DNA of 64,000 nucleotides from Nocardioides sp. BGMRC 2183 (GCA_008123405.1 VSSA01000005.1:1-64000), one strand, 5' to 3'. Positions 34,917 to 44,407 are shown, numbered from the stretch's first letter. Notes: a model not told the origin generated them from the sequence alone. A program made the numbers and translations.

Positions 34917-37900
34917 TTGTACCTGAAGAGCCTGACCCTGAAGGGGTTCAAGTCCTTCGCGTCGGCCACCACGCTGCAGCTCGAGCCGGGCATCACCTGC
35001 ATTGTCGGGCCCAACGGCTCGGGCAAGTCCAACGTGGTCGACGCGCTTGCCTGGGTGATGGGGGAGCAGGGCGCTAAGTCCCTGCGCGGCGGCAAGATGG
35101 AGGACGTCATCTTCGCCGGCACCTCCGGTCGCCCGCCCTTGGGGCGCGCCGAGGTGGTGCTCACCATCGACAACTCCGACGGCGCGCTGCCCATCGACTA
35201 CGCCGAGGTGACCATCAGCCGGACGATGTTCCGAACCGGTGGGTCGGAGTACGCGATCAACGGCACCGGATGCCGGCTGCTGGACGTGCAGGAGCTGCTC
35301 AGCGACTCCGGCATCGGGCGCGAGATGCACGTGATCGTCGGGCAGGGACAGCTCGACACCATCCTGCACGCCACCGCCGAGGACCGCCGCGGCTTCATCG
35401 AGGAGGCCGCCGGCGTCCTCAAGCACCGCAAGCGCAAGGAGAAGGCGCTGCGCAAGCTGGACTCGACCGAGGGCAACCTGAACCGGCTCAACGACCTTCT
35501 CTCCGAGATCCGGCGTCAGCTCAAGCCGCTGGGTCGTCAGGCGGAGGTTGCGCGCCGCGCCGCAGGCGTCCAGGCCGACGTCCGCGACGCGCGCGCCCGC
35601 CTGCTCGCCGACGACCTGGTCACCGCGACCACCGCGCTGGAGCAGGAGCTGGCCGACGAGAGCGCGCTGACGGCACGTCGCGACGAGGTGGAGACCGCGA
35701 TCGCTGCTGGGCGTGAGCAGGAGGCGGCGTTCGAGGCCGCCCTGCGCGAAGACCTCCCAGCGCTCTCCGCATCCCAGGAGACGGTGGGCGCGCTGACCGC
35801 CCTGCGCGAGCGGTTCCGCGGCACCCAGAGCCTGGCCCGCGAGCGGGTGCGCAACGCGATGGCCGCCAGCGAGGAGAACACCGAGGGCGACCGCTCCCGC
35901 GACCCCGAGCAGATGGAGGCCGAGGCCGAGCGCCTGGCCGCCCAGGAGGCGGAGCTCTCCAGCACCATCGACGGGCAGCGCACCGCTCTTGAGCGGGCAG
36001 TCGCGGCCCGCAAGACCGCGGAGGAGGCGGCCGCCGCCGAGGAGCGTCGGGTCGCCGGCCTGCTGCGGGCGGCCGCGGATCGACGTGAGGGGCTCGCCCG
36101 ACTGCACGGCCAGGTGAACGCGCTCAAGTCCCGCGCCGCCGCGGCTGCCGACGAGATCGGCCGGTTGGAGTCCACCCGGACCGAGGCCCTCGCCCGCGCC
36201 GAACGTGCCGAGAAGGACTTCACCGCGTTGGAGACCCGAGTGGCCGGGCTCGACGCGGGGGAGGAGGGCCTCGACGCCGAGCACGAGGCGGCCGTGGCCG
36301 CGCTCGACGACCTCGTGGAGCGCGAGCAGAAGGTCCGCGAGGAGGCGCAGCAGGCCGATCGGGACAAGTCCGCTCTCAGCGCCCGCAAGGAAGCGCTGGA
36401 GCTCGGGCTCGACCGACGCGACGGCGCGGGGGCCCTGCTGGCCGCCGACGACGAGGTCTCCGGGCTGCTCGGGTCGATCGCGGCGCTGGTCACCGTCAAC
36501 AGTGGCTACGAGGCTGCCGTCGCCACGGCGCTGGGAGCCGCCGCCGACGCGGTGGCAGTCGCGGACGCCGACGCTGCCCTTGGGGCGCTGGCGCACCTGA
36601 AGGAGGAGGACCTGGGGCGGGCCGGGCTGTTGCTCGGCGGATACCCGGCCGACCGCGCGGACTGGCCGGCTCTTCCGAGCGGTACGACGTACGCGGTGGA
36701 CGTGGTGGACTGCCCCGACCCGGTGCGCGGCGGTCTGACCCGGCTGCTGCACAAGACGGTGGTCGTCGATGATCTCCGCAGCGCCCGGCGACTGGTCGGT
36801 GACCTGCCCGACGTGGTCGCGGTGACCCGCGAGGGCGACCTTCTCGGCGCTCACTACGCAGCCGGTGGTTCGGGCGCCAAGCAGTCGTTGATCGAGATCC
36901 AGGCCGCTGTCGACGAGGCCGCGGCGGCGCTGACCGAGGCCACTGCCGCCGGGGAGCGGCTCGGGTTCGACCTCACCCGACTGCAGGCCGAGCGCGAGGA
37001 GGCTCAACGACGGGTCGACGTCGCCCTGGCCAAGCTGCACGAGTCGGACGCCACGCTGGCGGCGGTCGCCGAGGAGCTCGGCCAGCACGGCTCGCTGGCT
37101 CGCTCCGCCCGCGCCGAGGCCGAGCGCCTCACCGAGGCGATCGGCAAGGCAGAGGCCGCGCGGGAGCAGGCGTTGGTGGGGCTCGCCGAACTCGAGCAGC
37201 GGCTGGAGAAGGCAGAGGAGACCGACGAGGAGGAGCCGGACACCACCGACCAGGAGCGGCTGGTGGAGGCCACGCGGGCCGCCCGGCAGGCGGAGATGGA
37301 TGCCCGTCTGGCGCTGCGTACCTCCGAGGAGCGCGGTCGGGCACTGCACGGCAGGGTGGACGGGATGCGCAAGGCCGCCGCTGCCGAGCGCGAGGCGCGT
37401 GCGCGCGCCGCCGAGCGCCGTGAACGACTGCGCCGAGAGGGACGCGCCGGGGAGGCGGTCGCTCGTGCCGCCGAGTACGTCCTGCTCCGGTTGGAGACCT
37501 CGATCGAGCGGGCGGCGGCCGAGCGCGGCGTGATCGAGGAGTCGCGGCGCGGCCGCGAGGAGGACCTGCGTCGAGTTCGCGGGACCTTGCGCGATCTGGA
37601 TCGTGAGCTGCAGGAGTTGGTGAGCTCGGTCCACCGCGACGAGATGGCCCGCGCCCAGCAGCGGATGAAGATCGAGCAGTTGGAGGCGAAGGCGATCGAG
37701 GACCTCGGGCTGGAGCCGGAGGCGCTGGTCGCCGAGTACGGTCCCGACCAGCCGGTGCCCGTCCTCGACGACGCACCAGTGGAGGACGCGCGGGTGCAGG
37801 AAGCCCGGGTACAGGATGCGCGGGGAGACGGCGCACCGGAGACGGAGCCTGCCGCCCACGAGGGCGCTGCTGAGGAGGAGCCGCCGCGTCGTACGGTCCC

Positions 37901-38567
37901 CTACGTGCGGGAGGAGCAGGCCAAGCGATTGCGCGCAGCCGAACGAGCGCTGTCCCAGCTCGGCAAGGTGAACCCTCTCGCACTGGAGGAGTTCTCCGCG
38001 ATGGAGGAGCGGCATCAGTTCCTCTCCGAACAGCTCGAGGATCTGCGGGCGACACGCAAGGACCTGCTGGACATCGTCAAGGACGTCGACGCGCGGGTGG
38101 AGCAGGTCTTCACCGAGGCCTACGCCGACGTCTCGGCGGCGTTCGACCAGACCTTCGCCCGCCTCTTCCCCGGTGGTGAGGGGCGCCTGATCCTCACCGA
38201 CCCCTCCGACATGCTCGCTACCGGCGTCGAGGTCGAGGCCCGGCCGCCCGGCAAGAAGGTCAAGCGTCTCTCCCTGCTCTCGGGCGGTGAGCGGTCGCTG
38301 GTGGCTGTGGCGTTCCTGGTCGCCCTGTTCAAGGCGCGGCCCTCGCCCTTCTACATCCTCGACGAGGTCGAGGCGGCCCTGGACGACACCAACCTCGGCC
38401 GGCTGCTGGAGATCTACGAGGAACTGCGCGAGAACTCCCAGCTGCTGGTGATCACCCATCAGAAGCGGACGATGGAGGTCGGCGACGCGCTCTACGGTGT
38501 GACCATGCGCGGAGACGGTGTCTCCGCTGTGATCAGCCAACGTCTGCGCGAGGAGCAATCCGTCTGA
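34917..38567 (+). CDS. smc: chromosome segregation protein SMC
   Basis: A 1216-residue condensin ATPase that compacts and separates chromosomes. Walker A is GPNGSGKSN (about residues 32-40). Long coiled coils flank a hinge (residues about 500-640: GSIAALVTVNSGYEAAV ... LLGGYPADRADW). The ABC signature LLSGGERSLVAVAFL (around 1120) and Walker B FYILDEVEAALDD (around 1145) close the head. An acidic linker near residues 950-990, with small EDARVQEARVQDARG repeats, is an extra. The start is TTG 34917 behind GGGAG; no ATG gives a better N-terminus (MYLKSLTLKGFKSF). The thioesterase start overlaps its stop. Confidence 0.96.
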   Translation: MYLKSLTLKGFKSFASATTLQLEPGITCIVGPNGSGKSNVVDALAWVMGEQGAKSLRGGKMEDVIFAGTSGRPPLGRAEVVLTIDNSDGALPIDYAEVTISRTMFRTGGSEYAINGTGCRLLDVQELLSDSGIGREMHVIVGQGQLDTILHATAEDRRGFIEEAAGVLKHRKRKEKALRKLDSTEGNLNRLNDLLSEIRRQLKPLGRQAEVARRAAGVQADVRDARARLLADDLVTATTALEQELADESALTARRDEVETAIAAGREQEAAFEAALREDLPALSASQETVGALTALRERFRGTQSLARERVRNAMAASEENTEGDRSRDPEQMEAEAERLAAQEAELSSTIDGQRTALERAVAARKTAEEAAAAEERRVAGLLRAAADRREGLARLHGQVNALKSRAAAAADEIGRLESTRTEALARAERAEKDFTALETRVAGLDAGEEGLDAEHEAAVAALDDLVEREQKVREEAQQADRDKSALSARKEALELGLDRRDGAGALLAADDEVSGLLGSIAALVTVNSGYEAAVATALGAAADAVAVADADAALGALAHLKEEDLGRAGLLLGGYPADRADWPALPSGTTYAVDVVDCPDPVRGGLTRLLHKTVVVDDLRSARRLVGDLPDVVAVTREGDLLGAHYAAGGSGAKQSLIEIQAAVDEAAAALTEATAAGERLGFDLTRLQAEREEAQRRVDVALAKLHESDATLAAVAEELGQHGSLARSARAEAERLTEAIGKAEAAREQALVGLAELEQRLEKAEETDEEEPDTTDQERLVEATRAARQAEMDARLALRTSEERGRALHGRVDGMRKAAAAEREARARAAERRERLRREGRAGEAVARAAEYVLLRLETSIERAAAERGVIEESRRGREEDLRRVRGTLRDLDRELQELVSSVHRDEMARAQQRMKIEQLEAKAIEDLGLEPEALVAEYGPDQPVPVLDDAPVEDARVQEARVQDARGDGAPETEPAAHEGAAEEEPPRRTVPYVREEQAKRLRAAERALSQLGKVNPLALEEFSAMEERHQFLSEQLEDLRATRKDLLDIVKDVDARVEQVFTEAYADVSAAFDQTFARLFPGGEGRLILTDPSDMLATGVEVEARPPGKKVKRLSLLSGGERSLVAVAFLVALFKARPSPFYILDEVEAALDDTNLGRLLEIYEELRENSQLLVITHQKRTMEVGDALYGVTMRGDGVSAVISQRLREEQSV

Positions 38568-39016
38568 TGGCCGTCGACCGTCCCACCCGTGCCGACTACG
38601 TCAGCTGGCGTCAAGCGACCACACGGTGGTCCGACGACGACGTCTACGGCCACCTCAACAACGCCCGCTACTTCGACCTGATCGACACCGCGGTCAACGC
38701 CCACCTGGCCGACGCGACCGGGACCGACATCCGGACACTGCCGGCGATCGGCGTGGTCGCGGAGGTGTCGTGCCGCTACTTCGCCGAGGCCGGCTATCCG
38801 CGCCCGATCGACCTCGGACTGGTCGTCGACAAGGTCGGCACCTCCTCGGTGATCTACCGGGTCGGGCTCTTCCAGGGGGACCCCGAGGACGACGGCGCGC
38901 TGGCACGCGCGGAGGGCCGTTTCGTCCACGTGTACGTCGACAACACCGACCCGGCCCGTCCGGTCACGCCGCTGCCGGCAGTGGTGCGCGACGCGGTCAC
39001 GCCGCTGCTGCGCTGA
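38567..39016 (+). CDS. hotdog-fold acyl-CoA thioesterase (4-hydroxybenzoyl-CoA type)
   Basis: A 149-residue enzyme of the 4HBT subgroup. The catalytic Asp region is RWSDDDVYGHLNNARYFDLID, near residue 22, followed by the central helix and VVAEVSCRYFAEAGYP. Members hydrolyse acyl-CoA thioesters; the substrate is unknown. ATG 38567 shares one base with the smc stop (TGATG), so translation is coupled. It ends 4 bp from the stop of the first sulfotransferase-like gene on the other strand; this is the left boundary of the accessory island. Confidence 0.85.
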   Translation: MAVDRPTRADYVSWRQATTRWSDDDVYGHLNNARYFDLIDTAVNAHLADATGTDIRTLPAIGVVAEVSCRYFAEAGYPRPIDLGLVVDKVGTSSVIYRVGLFQGDPEDDGALARAEGRFVHVYVDNTDPARPVTPLPAVVRDAVTPLLR

Positions 39017-39020
39017 CGGC

Positions 39021-40154
39021 TCAGGTGGCTTCGCGCTTAGCCATCCGCCGGAGACCGTCGTGCCAGCTGTCGGGGATTGCTGCGACCTGGAGGAAGTGAT
39101 CGACTCGAGCCGGGTCGAGGCGCTGCACGACCGTCGTGTTGGCGGTGCGCCGATCGGTCCGGAACAGCTCGTCGGACCGGCCGAAATAACGCCGGGCGAC
39201 CGCGGTGTTCGACTCCGCCCAGCGACCCATGAACGCGTCGAGGTCTTGCGCGGGCAACGTGAGCACCTTTCCACGGGCGTGCGCCATCATCGCTCGGTAG
39301 AAGCTCCGGCTCTCGATCACGCCGGGTCGGGCGCCCTGGGACTCGACGCGGTAGAGGTTGAGGACTCGGAGGAACTCCACGGACTCCATGTCCAGGCTCT
39401 CGTTGCTGCGCTGGATCGGCTCGAGATCGGCGAGCCGGCCGGGGTAGTCGATGCTGCTGAGGAAGTCTTGGAGCAGCGATCCCCCCTCGAAGGACTGCGG
39501 TTCGAATCGGCGGACCAGCATCACCTCCGGCGCCACCACCTGCTCCCAGAGGGCCAGGCGTGACGCGTAGTCGTAGGTGTGCCGGTGGTCGCGTGCGGCG
39601 AAGTCGCCGAGCCGGTCGACCGACCCGGTCTTCACCGCCTGCTGGTAACGACTGATCAGGTGGTCGTCCTGACGGCGTAGATAGCACAGAACCCGGACTG
39701 ACGATGCCAACTCGTCGATCAGCGACCGCAGGCGCTGCAGCCGCTGCTCGGAGGAGGCGAAGAGCGCCTCGTCTGAGAGCACCACTCGGTCGGCAGATGC
39801 ACGTGCGACCTCCCGGCCCAGACGACGGAGGAACCGGCGCCGGAAGGTCTGCGGATCGGGGAACCGGTGTCGGATGCGGTGCCACTCGATGGTGTTCTCC
39901 AGCTCGTCGTCCGTGCGAGTGTAGAGGCTGACCTTGCTGTGGCGAGTCGCACCCGGCGTGCGGGGGTAGCAGATCGCATGGGTCGCCAACTGCTCTCGGT
40001 TGCGTCCCATGAGTCGCTGGATCGACGTCGTCCCGGTCTTACCCGAACCGATGTGCAGGACGAGGTCCGGGGGGTGTCCTGGATCCGTCACTGGCTGGAC
40101 CCACCGAACAAGCGCATGCGGGAATCCAAGCACATCGGAAGGCACCTCCGACAT
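39021..40154 (-). CDS. P-loop sulfotransferase-like protein, paralogue A
   Basis: A 377-residue protein with a 5'-phosphosulfate-type loop LVLHIGSGKTGTTSIQRLM (residues about 31-49) and a second conserved block CYLRRQDDHLISRYQQAVKTG (around 160) with the Arg and Ser placed as in the 3'-phosphate-binding site of PAPS-dependent sulfotransferases. A third block is RSNESLDMESVEFLRVLN. The family is not one I can name precisely; the sulfotransferase assignment rests on these P-loop features. Three paralogues (40176-41240, 42257-43342, 54978-56051) share the same blocks. It is the last gene of a minus-strand run after paralogue B (21 bp gap). Confidence 0.7.
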   Translation of the reverse strand: MSEVPSDVLGFPHALVRWVQPVTDPGHPPDLVLHIGSGKTGTTSIQRLMGRNREQLATHAICYPRTPGATRHSKVSLYTRTDDELENTIEWHRIRHRFPDPQTFRRRFLRRLGREVARASADRVVLSDEALFASSEQRLQRLRSLIDELASSVRVLCYLRRQDDHLISRYQQAVKTGSVDRLGDFAARDHRHTYDYASRLALWEQVVAPEVMLVRRFEPQSFEGGSLLQDFLSSIDYPGRLADLEPIQRSNESLDMESVEFLRVLNLYRVESQGARPGVIESRSFYRAMMAHARGKVLTLPAQDLDAFMGRWAESNTAVARRYFGRSDELFRTDRRTANTTVVQRLDPARVDHFLQVAAIPDSWHDGLRRMAKREAT

Positions 40155-40175
40155 GTGCTCAGCACGCGCGATCGG

Positions 40176-41240
40176 TCAGCCCGGTCCGGTGGCCTCGCGC
40201 TGTGCGATCTGTCGGATGTCGGCCCACTCGGACTCGGGAACACCGAGCCTCGGCAGGTAGCGATCGAGTCGCACGGGGTCCAGTCGTTGCTCGACAGTGG
40301 TGTCCGCGGTCCTGCGCGGAGTTCGGAAGAGGGGCCCTCGGCGTCCGTCGACTCGCTGCCCGAGGGAGTCATTGCCGTCACTCCAGCGTGCCATGAAGTC
40401 GTCGAGCCAGTGCTCTGGCAAGGTCAGGACCGGTCCGTCGTCAAGCTCGGGAAGGAGGGCGACCAGCCGGCCGTTGCGGATGGCAGCCGGCGCCACCCCG
40501 CGATTCTCCACCGCGTGCAGGTTGAGCAGTCGAAGCACCTCCACGGCCTCTGCGCCGATGCTCTCGTTCGCCCGAGGCGGCATGTCCAACGTGGCGAGGG
40601 GGAGGTCCAGACCGGCGGCGTCGAGGAAGTCTTGCTGCAGCGAACCCTGCGCGAACCGCTCGCGTTCGAATGGCCGGACGGCGAACCGGTCGGGCGCCAG
40701 ATGCTTCTCCCACGCCCCGATGCGTGCTGCGTAGTCGTAGGTCCGGCTGAAGTCGATAGTTGCCCAGTCCGCGAGCGTCCGCGTGCCACCCATTTTCACC
40801 ACCTGCTGGTAGCGACTGATCAGGTGGTCGTCCTGACGGCGGAGGTAGACCACGGCATCGGTTGCTCGACCCAGATCGGCGAGGAACACCCGCAGGTTGC
40901 CCATCGTGGCGGGTGCAGCGGCGAAGAGACCTTCGTCGGAGAAGACCACGGTTCGTGGACTGGCCTCCGCCACCTCGTTGGCCAGGCGCCGCCGGAACCT
41001 TCGACGGAAGACCGACGGCTCCGGATAATCACCGCGCTGCCAGTCCTTGTTCTGTCCCAGCGCGCTCGGTGGGGTCGCGAACAGCCCGAGGCGTGTGTGG
41101 CGCTGCTGCCCCGGGGACCGCGGGTACAGCACCCCGGCGTCGGTCAGCGCGCTCCGATTGATCGCCAGCAGTCGCTGGATCGAGGTCGTTCCGGTCTTCC
41201 CGGAGCCGATGTGCAGGACTACTCGCGGTCGCCCGCTCAT
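40176..41240 (-). CDS. P-loop sulfotransferase-like protein, paralogue B
   Basis: A 354-residue paralogue with VVLHIGSGKTGTTSIQRLL at residues about 7-25, VVFSDEGLFAAAP, VVYLRRQDDHLISRYQQVVKMG and PRANESIGAEAVEVLRLLN. It would transfer a sulfuryl group from PAPS to a glycan or lipid if the P-loop reading is right. ATG 41240 overlaps the stop of the methyltransferase gene by 4 bp (ATGA), so the methyltransferase and this enzyme are translated together and may modify the same product. No signal peptide or membrane segment is seen. Confidence 0.72.
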   Translation of the reverse strand: MSGRPRVVLHIGSGKTGTTSIQRLLAINRSALTDAGVLYPRSPGQQRHTRLGLFATPPSALGQNKDWQRGDYPEPSVFRRRFRRRLANEVAEASPRTVVFSDEGLFAAAPATMGNLRVFLADLGRATDAVVYLRRQDDHLISRYQQVVKMGGTRTLADWATIDFSRTYDYAARIGAWEKHLAPDRFAVRPFERERFAQGSLQQDFLDAAGLDLPLATLDMPPRANESIGAEAVEVLRLLNLHAVENRGVAPAAIRNGRLVALLPELDDGPVLTLPEHWLDDFMARWSDGNDSLGQRVDGRRGPLFRTPRRTADTTVEQRLDPVRLDRYLPRLGVPESEWADIRQIAQREATGPG

Positions 41241-42187
41241 ACGGCGAACGGCTTGACCGCGATCCGCCCGGTGGCCATCGGCGCCAAGAACAACCGGGCG
41301 CCAGTCTCTGCCAGCCACTCCTCGGTTGCCTTTCGGGCGCCGTCCCAATCGCCGTAGTCATCGAGGATGAGGACACCGCCTGGGCTCAGCCGGTCATAGA
41401 GGTGTCGCAGCTCGTGCAGGGTCGAGGCATACCAGTCGGTGTCCAGCCGCAGCAGAGCGATGGTCGGGGGAGCCAGATCAGGCACGTTCTGCTCGACCAT
41501 TCCGACGTGGAAGTGGACCTTGTCTGCGGGATATTCGGTCTCGGCCATCCCGGCCTGCACGTCGGGGAGGTCGGCATGGGCCCAGACCCGCGAGTCTTTG
41601 GCGCTGGTGGCGAGCAGATCGGCGGCGGACGAGCCGTCTCGCGCCCGCCAGTCCTCCTCGGTCGGCGCTGGCATCCCCTCGTAGGTGTCGAAGAGGTGCA
41701 GTTCCCGGTCGGTGCTGCCAAGCTCGAGCAGGGTGATGGCGACCGCCTGCATGCTTCCGCCTCGCCACACGCCGCACTCCACCATGGCACCGGGCACGCC
41801 GTGCCGTTCGAGGTAGCGCACGGCGTCGACCAGCGCCTCGAGCTTGGCCGGCGCGGTCATCGTGCGGGGCAACACCTGCTCGATGGTGGCACGCGTCGTC
41901 GGGTCGAGGTGGGCCGGCAGCTTCTTGCGTGCGGCTGCGGCACGGTCCTTCAGCTGGGTGTTCCGGTCGCGCAGCTGCGCGTTGCGCTGCTTGAGCTGCG
42001 CGTTCTGGTCCCTGAGAGTCGCGATCCTCTGCCGGAACTGCTGAGCCGCGTCCTTGCGAGCCTGCTTGACGGCCTGTCGGGTCGCGCTGTCCGCCTGCTT
42101 GTGGGTCGCCTCCGCCTCGGCTGCGCGGGTGAGCCGGAACCCGGTCGCCCTGGTCAGCGCCGAGTTGAGCGAATGCGTCAGTCCCAT
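41237..42187 (-). CDS. TylF/MycF-type O-methyltransferase with N-terminal coiled coil
   Basis: A 316-residue protein. Residues about 20-95 form a charged coiled coil (QFRQRIATLRDQNAQLKQRN, NAQLRDRNTQLKDRAAAARK). Residues 100-316 are a macrocin-O-methyltransferase-like domain: GAMVECGVWRGGSMQAVAIT (SAM motif I), LHLFDTYEGMPAPTEED, LLRLDTDWYAST and LSPGGVLILDDYGDWDGARK (metal-binding acids). Family members methylate sugar hydroxyls with Mg2+ and SAM. The head could tether it to a glycan assembly complex. It leads the run methyltransferase - paralogue B - paralogue A on the minus strand. Confidence 0.82.
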   Translation of the reverse strand: MGLTHSLNSALTRATGFRLTRAAEAEATHKQADSATRQAVKQARKDAAQQFRQRIATLRDQNAQLKQRNAQLRDRNTQLKDRAAAARKKLPAHLDPTTRATIEQVLPRTMTAPAKLEALVDAVRYLERHGVPGAMVECGVWRGGSMQAVAITLLELGSTDRELHLFDTYEGMPAPTEEDWRARDGSSAADLLATSAKDSRVWAHADLPDVQAGMAETEYPADKVHFHVGMVEQNVPDLAPPTIALLRLDTDWYASTLHELRHLYDRLSPGGVLILDDYGDWDGARKATEEWLAETGARLFLAPMATGRIAVKPFAV

Positions 42188-42256
42188 GCTCCGAATCCAA
42201 CCACAGCGGCGAGGGGGTGGCCTGCCGGTACCCCAGCTCCAGCAGGGTCGCGCCGA

Positions 42257-43342
42257 TCATTCCTCGGCGATCAGTCGCAGCACGCCGTCGCGCTGGCGGG
42301 GGTCGAGTCCGACGGCCTCGGCGTAGCGCCCGGCTGTCGCCGAGCTGAGCCGTTGGTCGGAGGTTGTTCCGCTCTGTTTGCGGGGCGAGCCGAACAGCTC
42401 ATCCCCGATGCCCGCTCGGAGGAACCGGGCCGCCACGGCCCTGTTCGATTCCTGCCACCGAGCCATGAACCGGTCGAGGTCCGCATCCGGAAGAGTGAGG
42501 GTCGGGCCGCCCGACGTCTCATAGAGCCGTGGGAGCAGCGCTCTGTTGTTGATCCGGCCGACGGTCGCGCCCTCGCGACGAACGCGCCAGAGGTTCAGCA
42601 GTCGGAGGAACTCGACCTGTTCGGCGTCGAGGCTCGGGTTGCGGCTGGTCACGGGGGAGAGTGCCGCGGCGTCGATGCCAGCGCCCACCGCATCGAGATA
42701 GTCATCGAACAGCGACCCGCCGACGAACCGGTCAGCCTCGAACGCTCGCACCACGAACGACGCCGGCTCGATCTCGCGCTGCCACTCCTCGAGTCGACCG
42801 AAGTAGTCGTAGTAGCCCGAGAAGTCTTGCTGCGCCCACGTGACGAGGCGACGGACCTCGCCGGTCTTCACCGCCTGCTGATATCGGCTGACCAGATGGT
42901 CGTCTTGGCGCCGGAGATAGACGACGAGGTGAATGCTGCGCGCGAAGAGGCCTGCGAGGTCACGGAACCGGCCGAGAGCGGCGCCGGACGCTCCGAAGAG
43001 GCCCTCGTCGCTGATGATCACCCGATCCGGAGCCGCGGCACGGATCTCTCGGAGGAGACGACGGCGGACCTGCCGCCGGAACACTGTCGGGTTGGCCGCC
43101 TCCTGCCGCGGCCACTCGAAGGAGCCGAGCAGATCAGGGTCCGACTTCACATACAGACCGACGCGGACATGACGCCCCTTGCCCGGCGAGCGGGGATAGA
43201 GGATGCCGCGATCCGCCAGTCGGGACCGGTTGTCACGCATGAAGTGCTGGACCGAAGACGTGCCCGTCTTGCCGGAGCCGATATGGGCCACGAGATCGAC
43301 CGGTCGCTCCAGCGCATCCGAGGCGGAGCCGTTCGGAGACAT
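42257..43342 (-). CDS. P-loop sulfotransferase-like protein, paralogue C
   Basis: A 361-residue paralogue: VDLVAHIGSGKTGTSSVQHFM (residues about 15-35), VIISDEGLFGASG, VVYLRRQDDHLVSRYQQAVKTG and RNPSLDAEQVEFLRLLN. It is more diverged than A and B (TSS for TTS in the loop). I chose ATG 43342 (MSPNGSASDALERP); ATG 43351 is close by. It lies 69 bp upstream of the methyltransferase on the same strand and is divergent from the epimerase gene at 43466. Confidence 0.7.
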   Translation of the reverse strand: MSPNGSASDALERPVDLVAHIGSGKTGTSSVQHFMRDNRSRLADRGILYPRSPGKGRHVRVGLYVKSDPDLLGSFEWPRQEAANPTVFRRQVRRRLLREIRAAAPDRVIISDEGLFGASGAALGRFRDLAGLFARSIHLVVYLRRQDDHLVSRYQQAVKTGEVRRLVTWAQQDFSGYYDYFGRLEEWQREIEPASFVVRAFEADRFVGGSLFDDYLDAVGAGIDAAALSPVTSRNPSLDAEQVEFLRLLNLWRVRREGATVGRINNRALLPRLYETSGGPTLTLPDADLDRFMARWQESNRAVAARFLRAGIGDELFGSPRKQSGTTSDQRLSSATAGRYAEAVGLDPRQRDGVLRLIAEE

Positions 43343-43465
43343 GCGGCGCATCCAACCACATCCAGGTTCCGTGCCTCGCGGACCCACGGCGCGACCTCCC
43401 GCGTTGGGCTGTGCAGAAGGCCGGGTCCTTTAGTGTGGTCCGCGACCTGCACGGAAGGATCATCG

Positions 43466-44407
43466 ATGACGAACGTTCTGATCACGGGCGGCGCCGGGTT
43501 CATCGGACGACACCTGGCCGCCCACCTCACCCACACGCCTGGCTATGTCGTCACAGTGATCGACAACGAGAGCCTCGGGGACCGCGTCCACCTGGATCTC
43601 GACGAGGTCCGTTTCCTGCCGGGCGATCTTCGCGACCCGGCGGTCGTGGCCGAAGCGGTCGGAGGCCAGGACGTGGTGGTCCACCTCGCCGCTGACACCA
43701 GGGTGATGGACAGCATCGAGAATCCCGCGCACAACTTCGAGAACAACGTCCTCGGCACCTTCAACCTGCTCCAGGCCGCCCGCGCTGCCGGAGTCCGGCG
43801 CATCGTCGCCGCGTCGACCGGCGGAGCGATCCTCGGTGACGTCCAGCCCCCCGTGCACGAAGCGATGGCCCCCCAGCCGACGTCGCCGTACGGCGCGTCC
43901 AAGTTGATGCTGGAGGGCTATCTCAGTGCATTCTCCAGCTCCTACGGTCTGAGCGGCTGTGCGCTCCGGTTCTCCAACATCTACGGCACACGCTCCTTCC
44001 ACAAGGGCTCGGTCGTGGCTCACTTCTTCAAGCGGATCCTGGCCCGAGAGCCGCTCGTGGTCTACGGAGACGGCAGTCAGACTCGCGACTACCTCTACGC
44101 AGGGGACCTGGTCGAGGTGATCCGTGCCGCGATCGACAGCGACGCCGTCGGCTCCTTCCAACTCGGCAGCGGCCGACCGACGAGTATCAACGAGCTGATC
44201 GACCTGATGCGCACCGCGACCGGTCGCGAGCTGGAGGTCGTCTACAAGGACTTCCGCGCCGGGGAGGTCCGCGACACCTGGTGTGACATCACCAAGGCAC
44301 GCGCGACGCTCGGTTTCGACCCTGCGACGTCGCTGGCAGATGGCTTGCGCGAGACGTGGGAGTGGTTCAGCACGACCGATCAGGAGGCAATGCACGGTGC
44401 CGATTGA
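43466..44407 (+). CDS. NAD-dependent sugar-nucleotide epimerase/dehydratase
   Basis: A 313-residue extended short-chain dehydrogenase. The NAD motif NVLITGGAGFIGRHLAAHL starts the protein, VVHLAADTRV and the catalytic YGASK (SPYGASKLMLEGYLSA) follow, and ALRFSNIYGTR, GDGSQTRDYLYAGDLVEV and SFQLGSGRPTSINELIDLM are typical of UDP-glucose/galactose epimerases and related enzymes. The nucleotide sugar is unknown. A GGAAGGA ribosome-binding site precedes ATG 43466. The downstream glycosyltransferase starts inside its last codons, so it probably supplies the donor sugar. Confidence 0.88.
   Translation: MTNVLITGGAGFIGRHLAAHLTHTPGYVVTVIDNESLGDRVHLDLDEVRFLPGDLRDPAVVAEAVGGQDVVVHLAADTRVMDSIENPAHNFENNVLGTFNLLQAARAAGVRRIVAASTGGAILGDVQPPVHEAMAPQPTSPYGASKLMLEGYLSAFSSSYGLSGCALRFSNIYGTRSFHKGSVVAHFFKRILAREPLVVYGDGSQTRDYLYAGDLVEVIRAAIDSDAVGSFQLGSGRPTSINELIDLMRTATGRELEVVYKDFRAGEVRDTWCDITKARATLGFDPATSLADGLRETWEWFSTTDQEAMHGAD

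Noticed and set aside
37784-37830. Small EDARVQEARVQDARG repeats in SMC as a possible insertion element
   Set aside because: The repeats are short and imperfect and lie in the acidic linker before the C-terminal head, a region known to vary in actinobacterial SMC. There is no palindrome or target duplication.
34392-38558. A 1388-codon open frame antisense to smc
   Set aside because: In GC-rich coding DNA the antisense frame is often free of stops. Its translation is low-complexity and carries no family signature, whereas the plus strand encodes a complete SMC protein.
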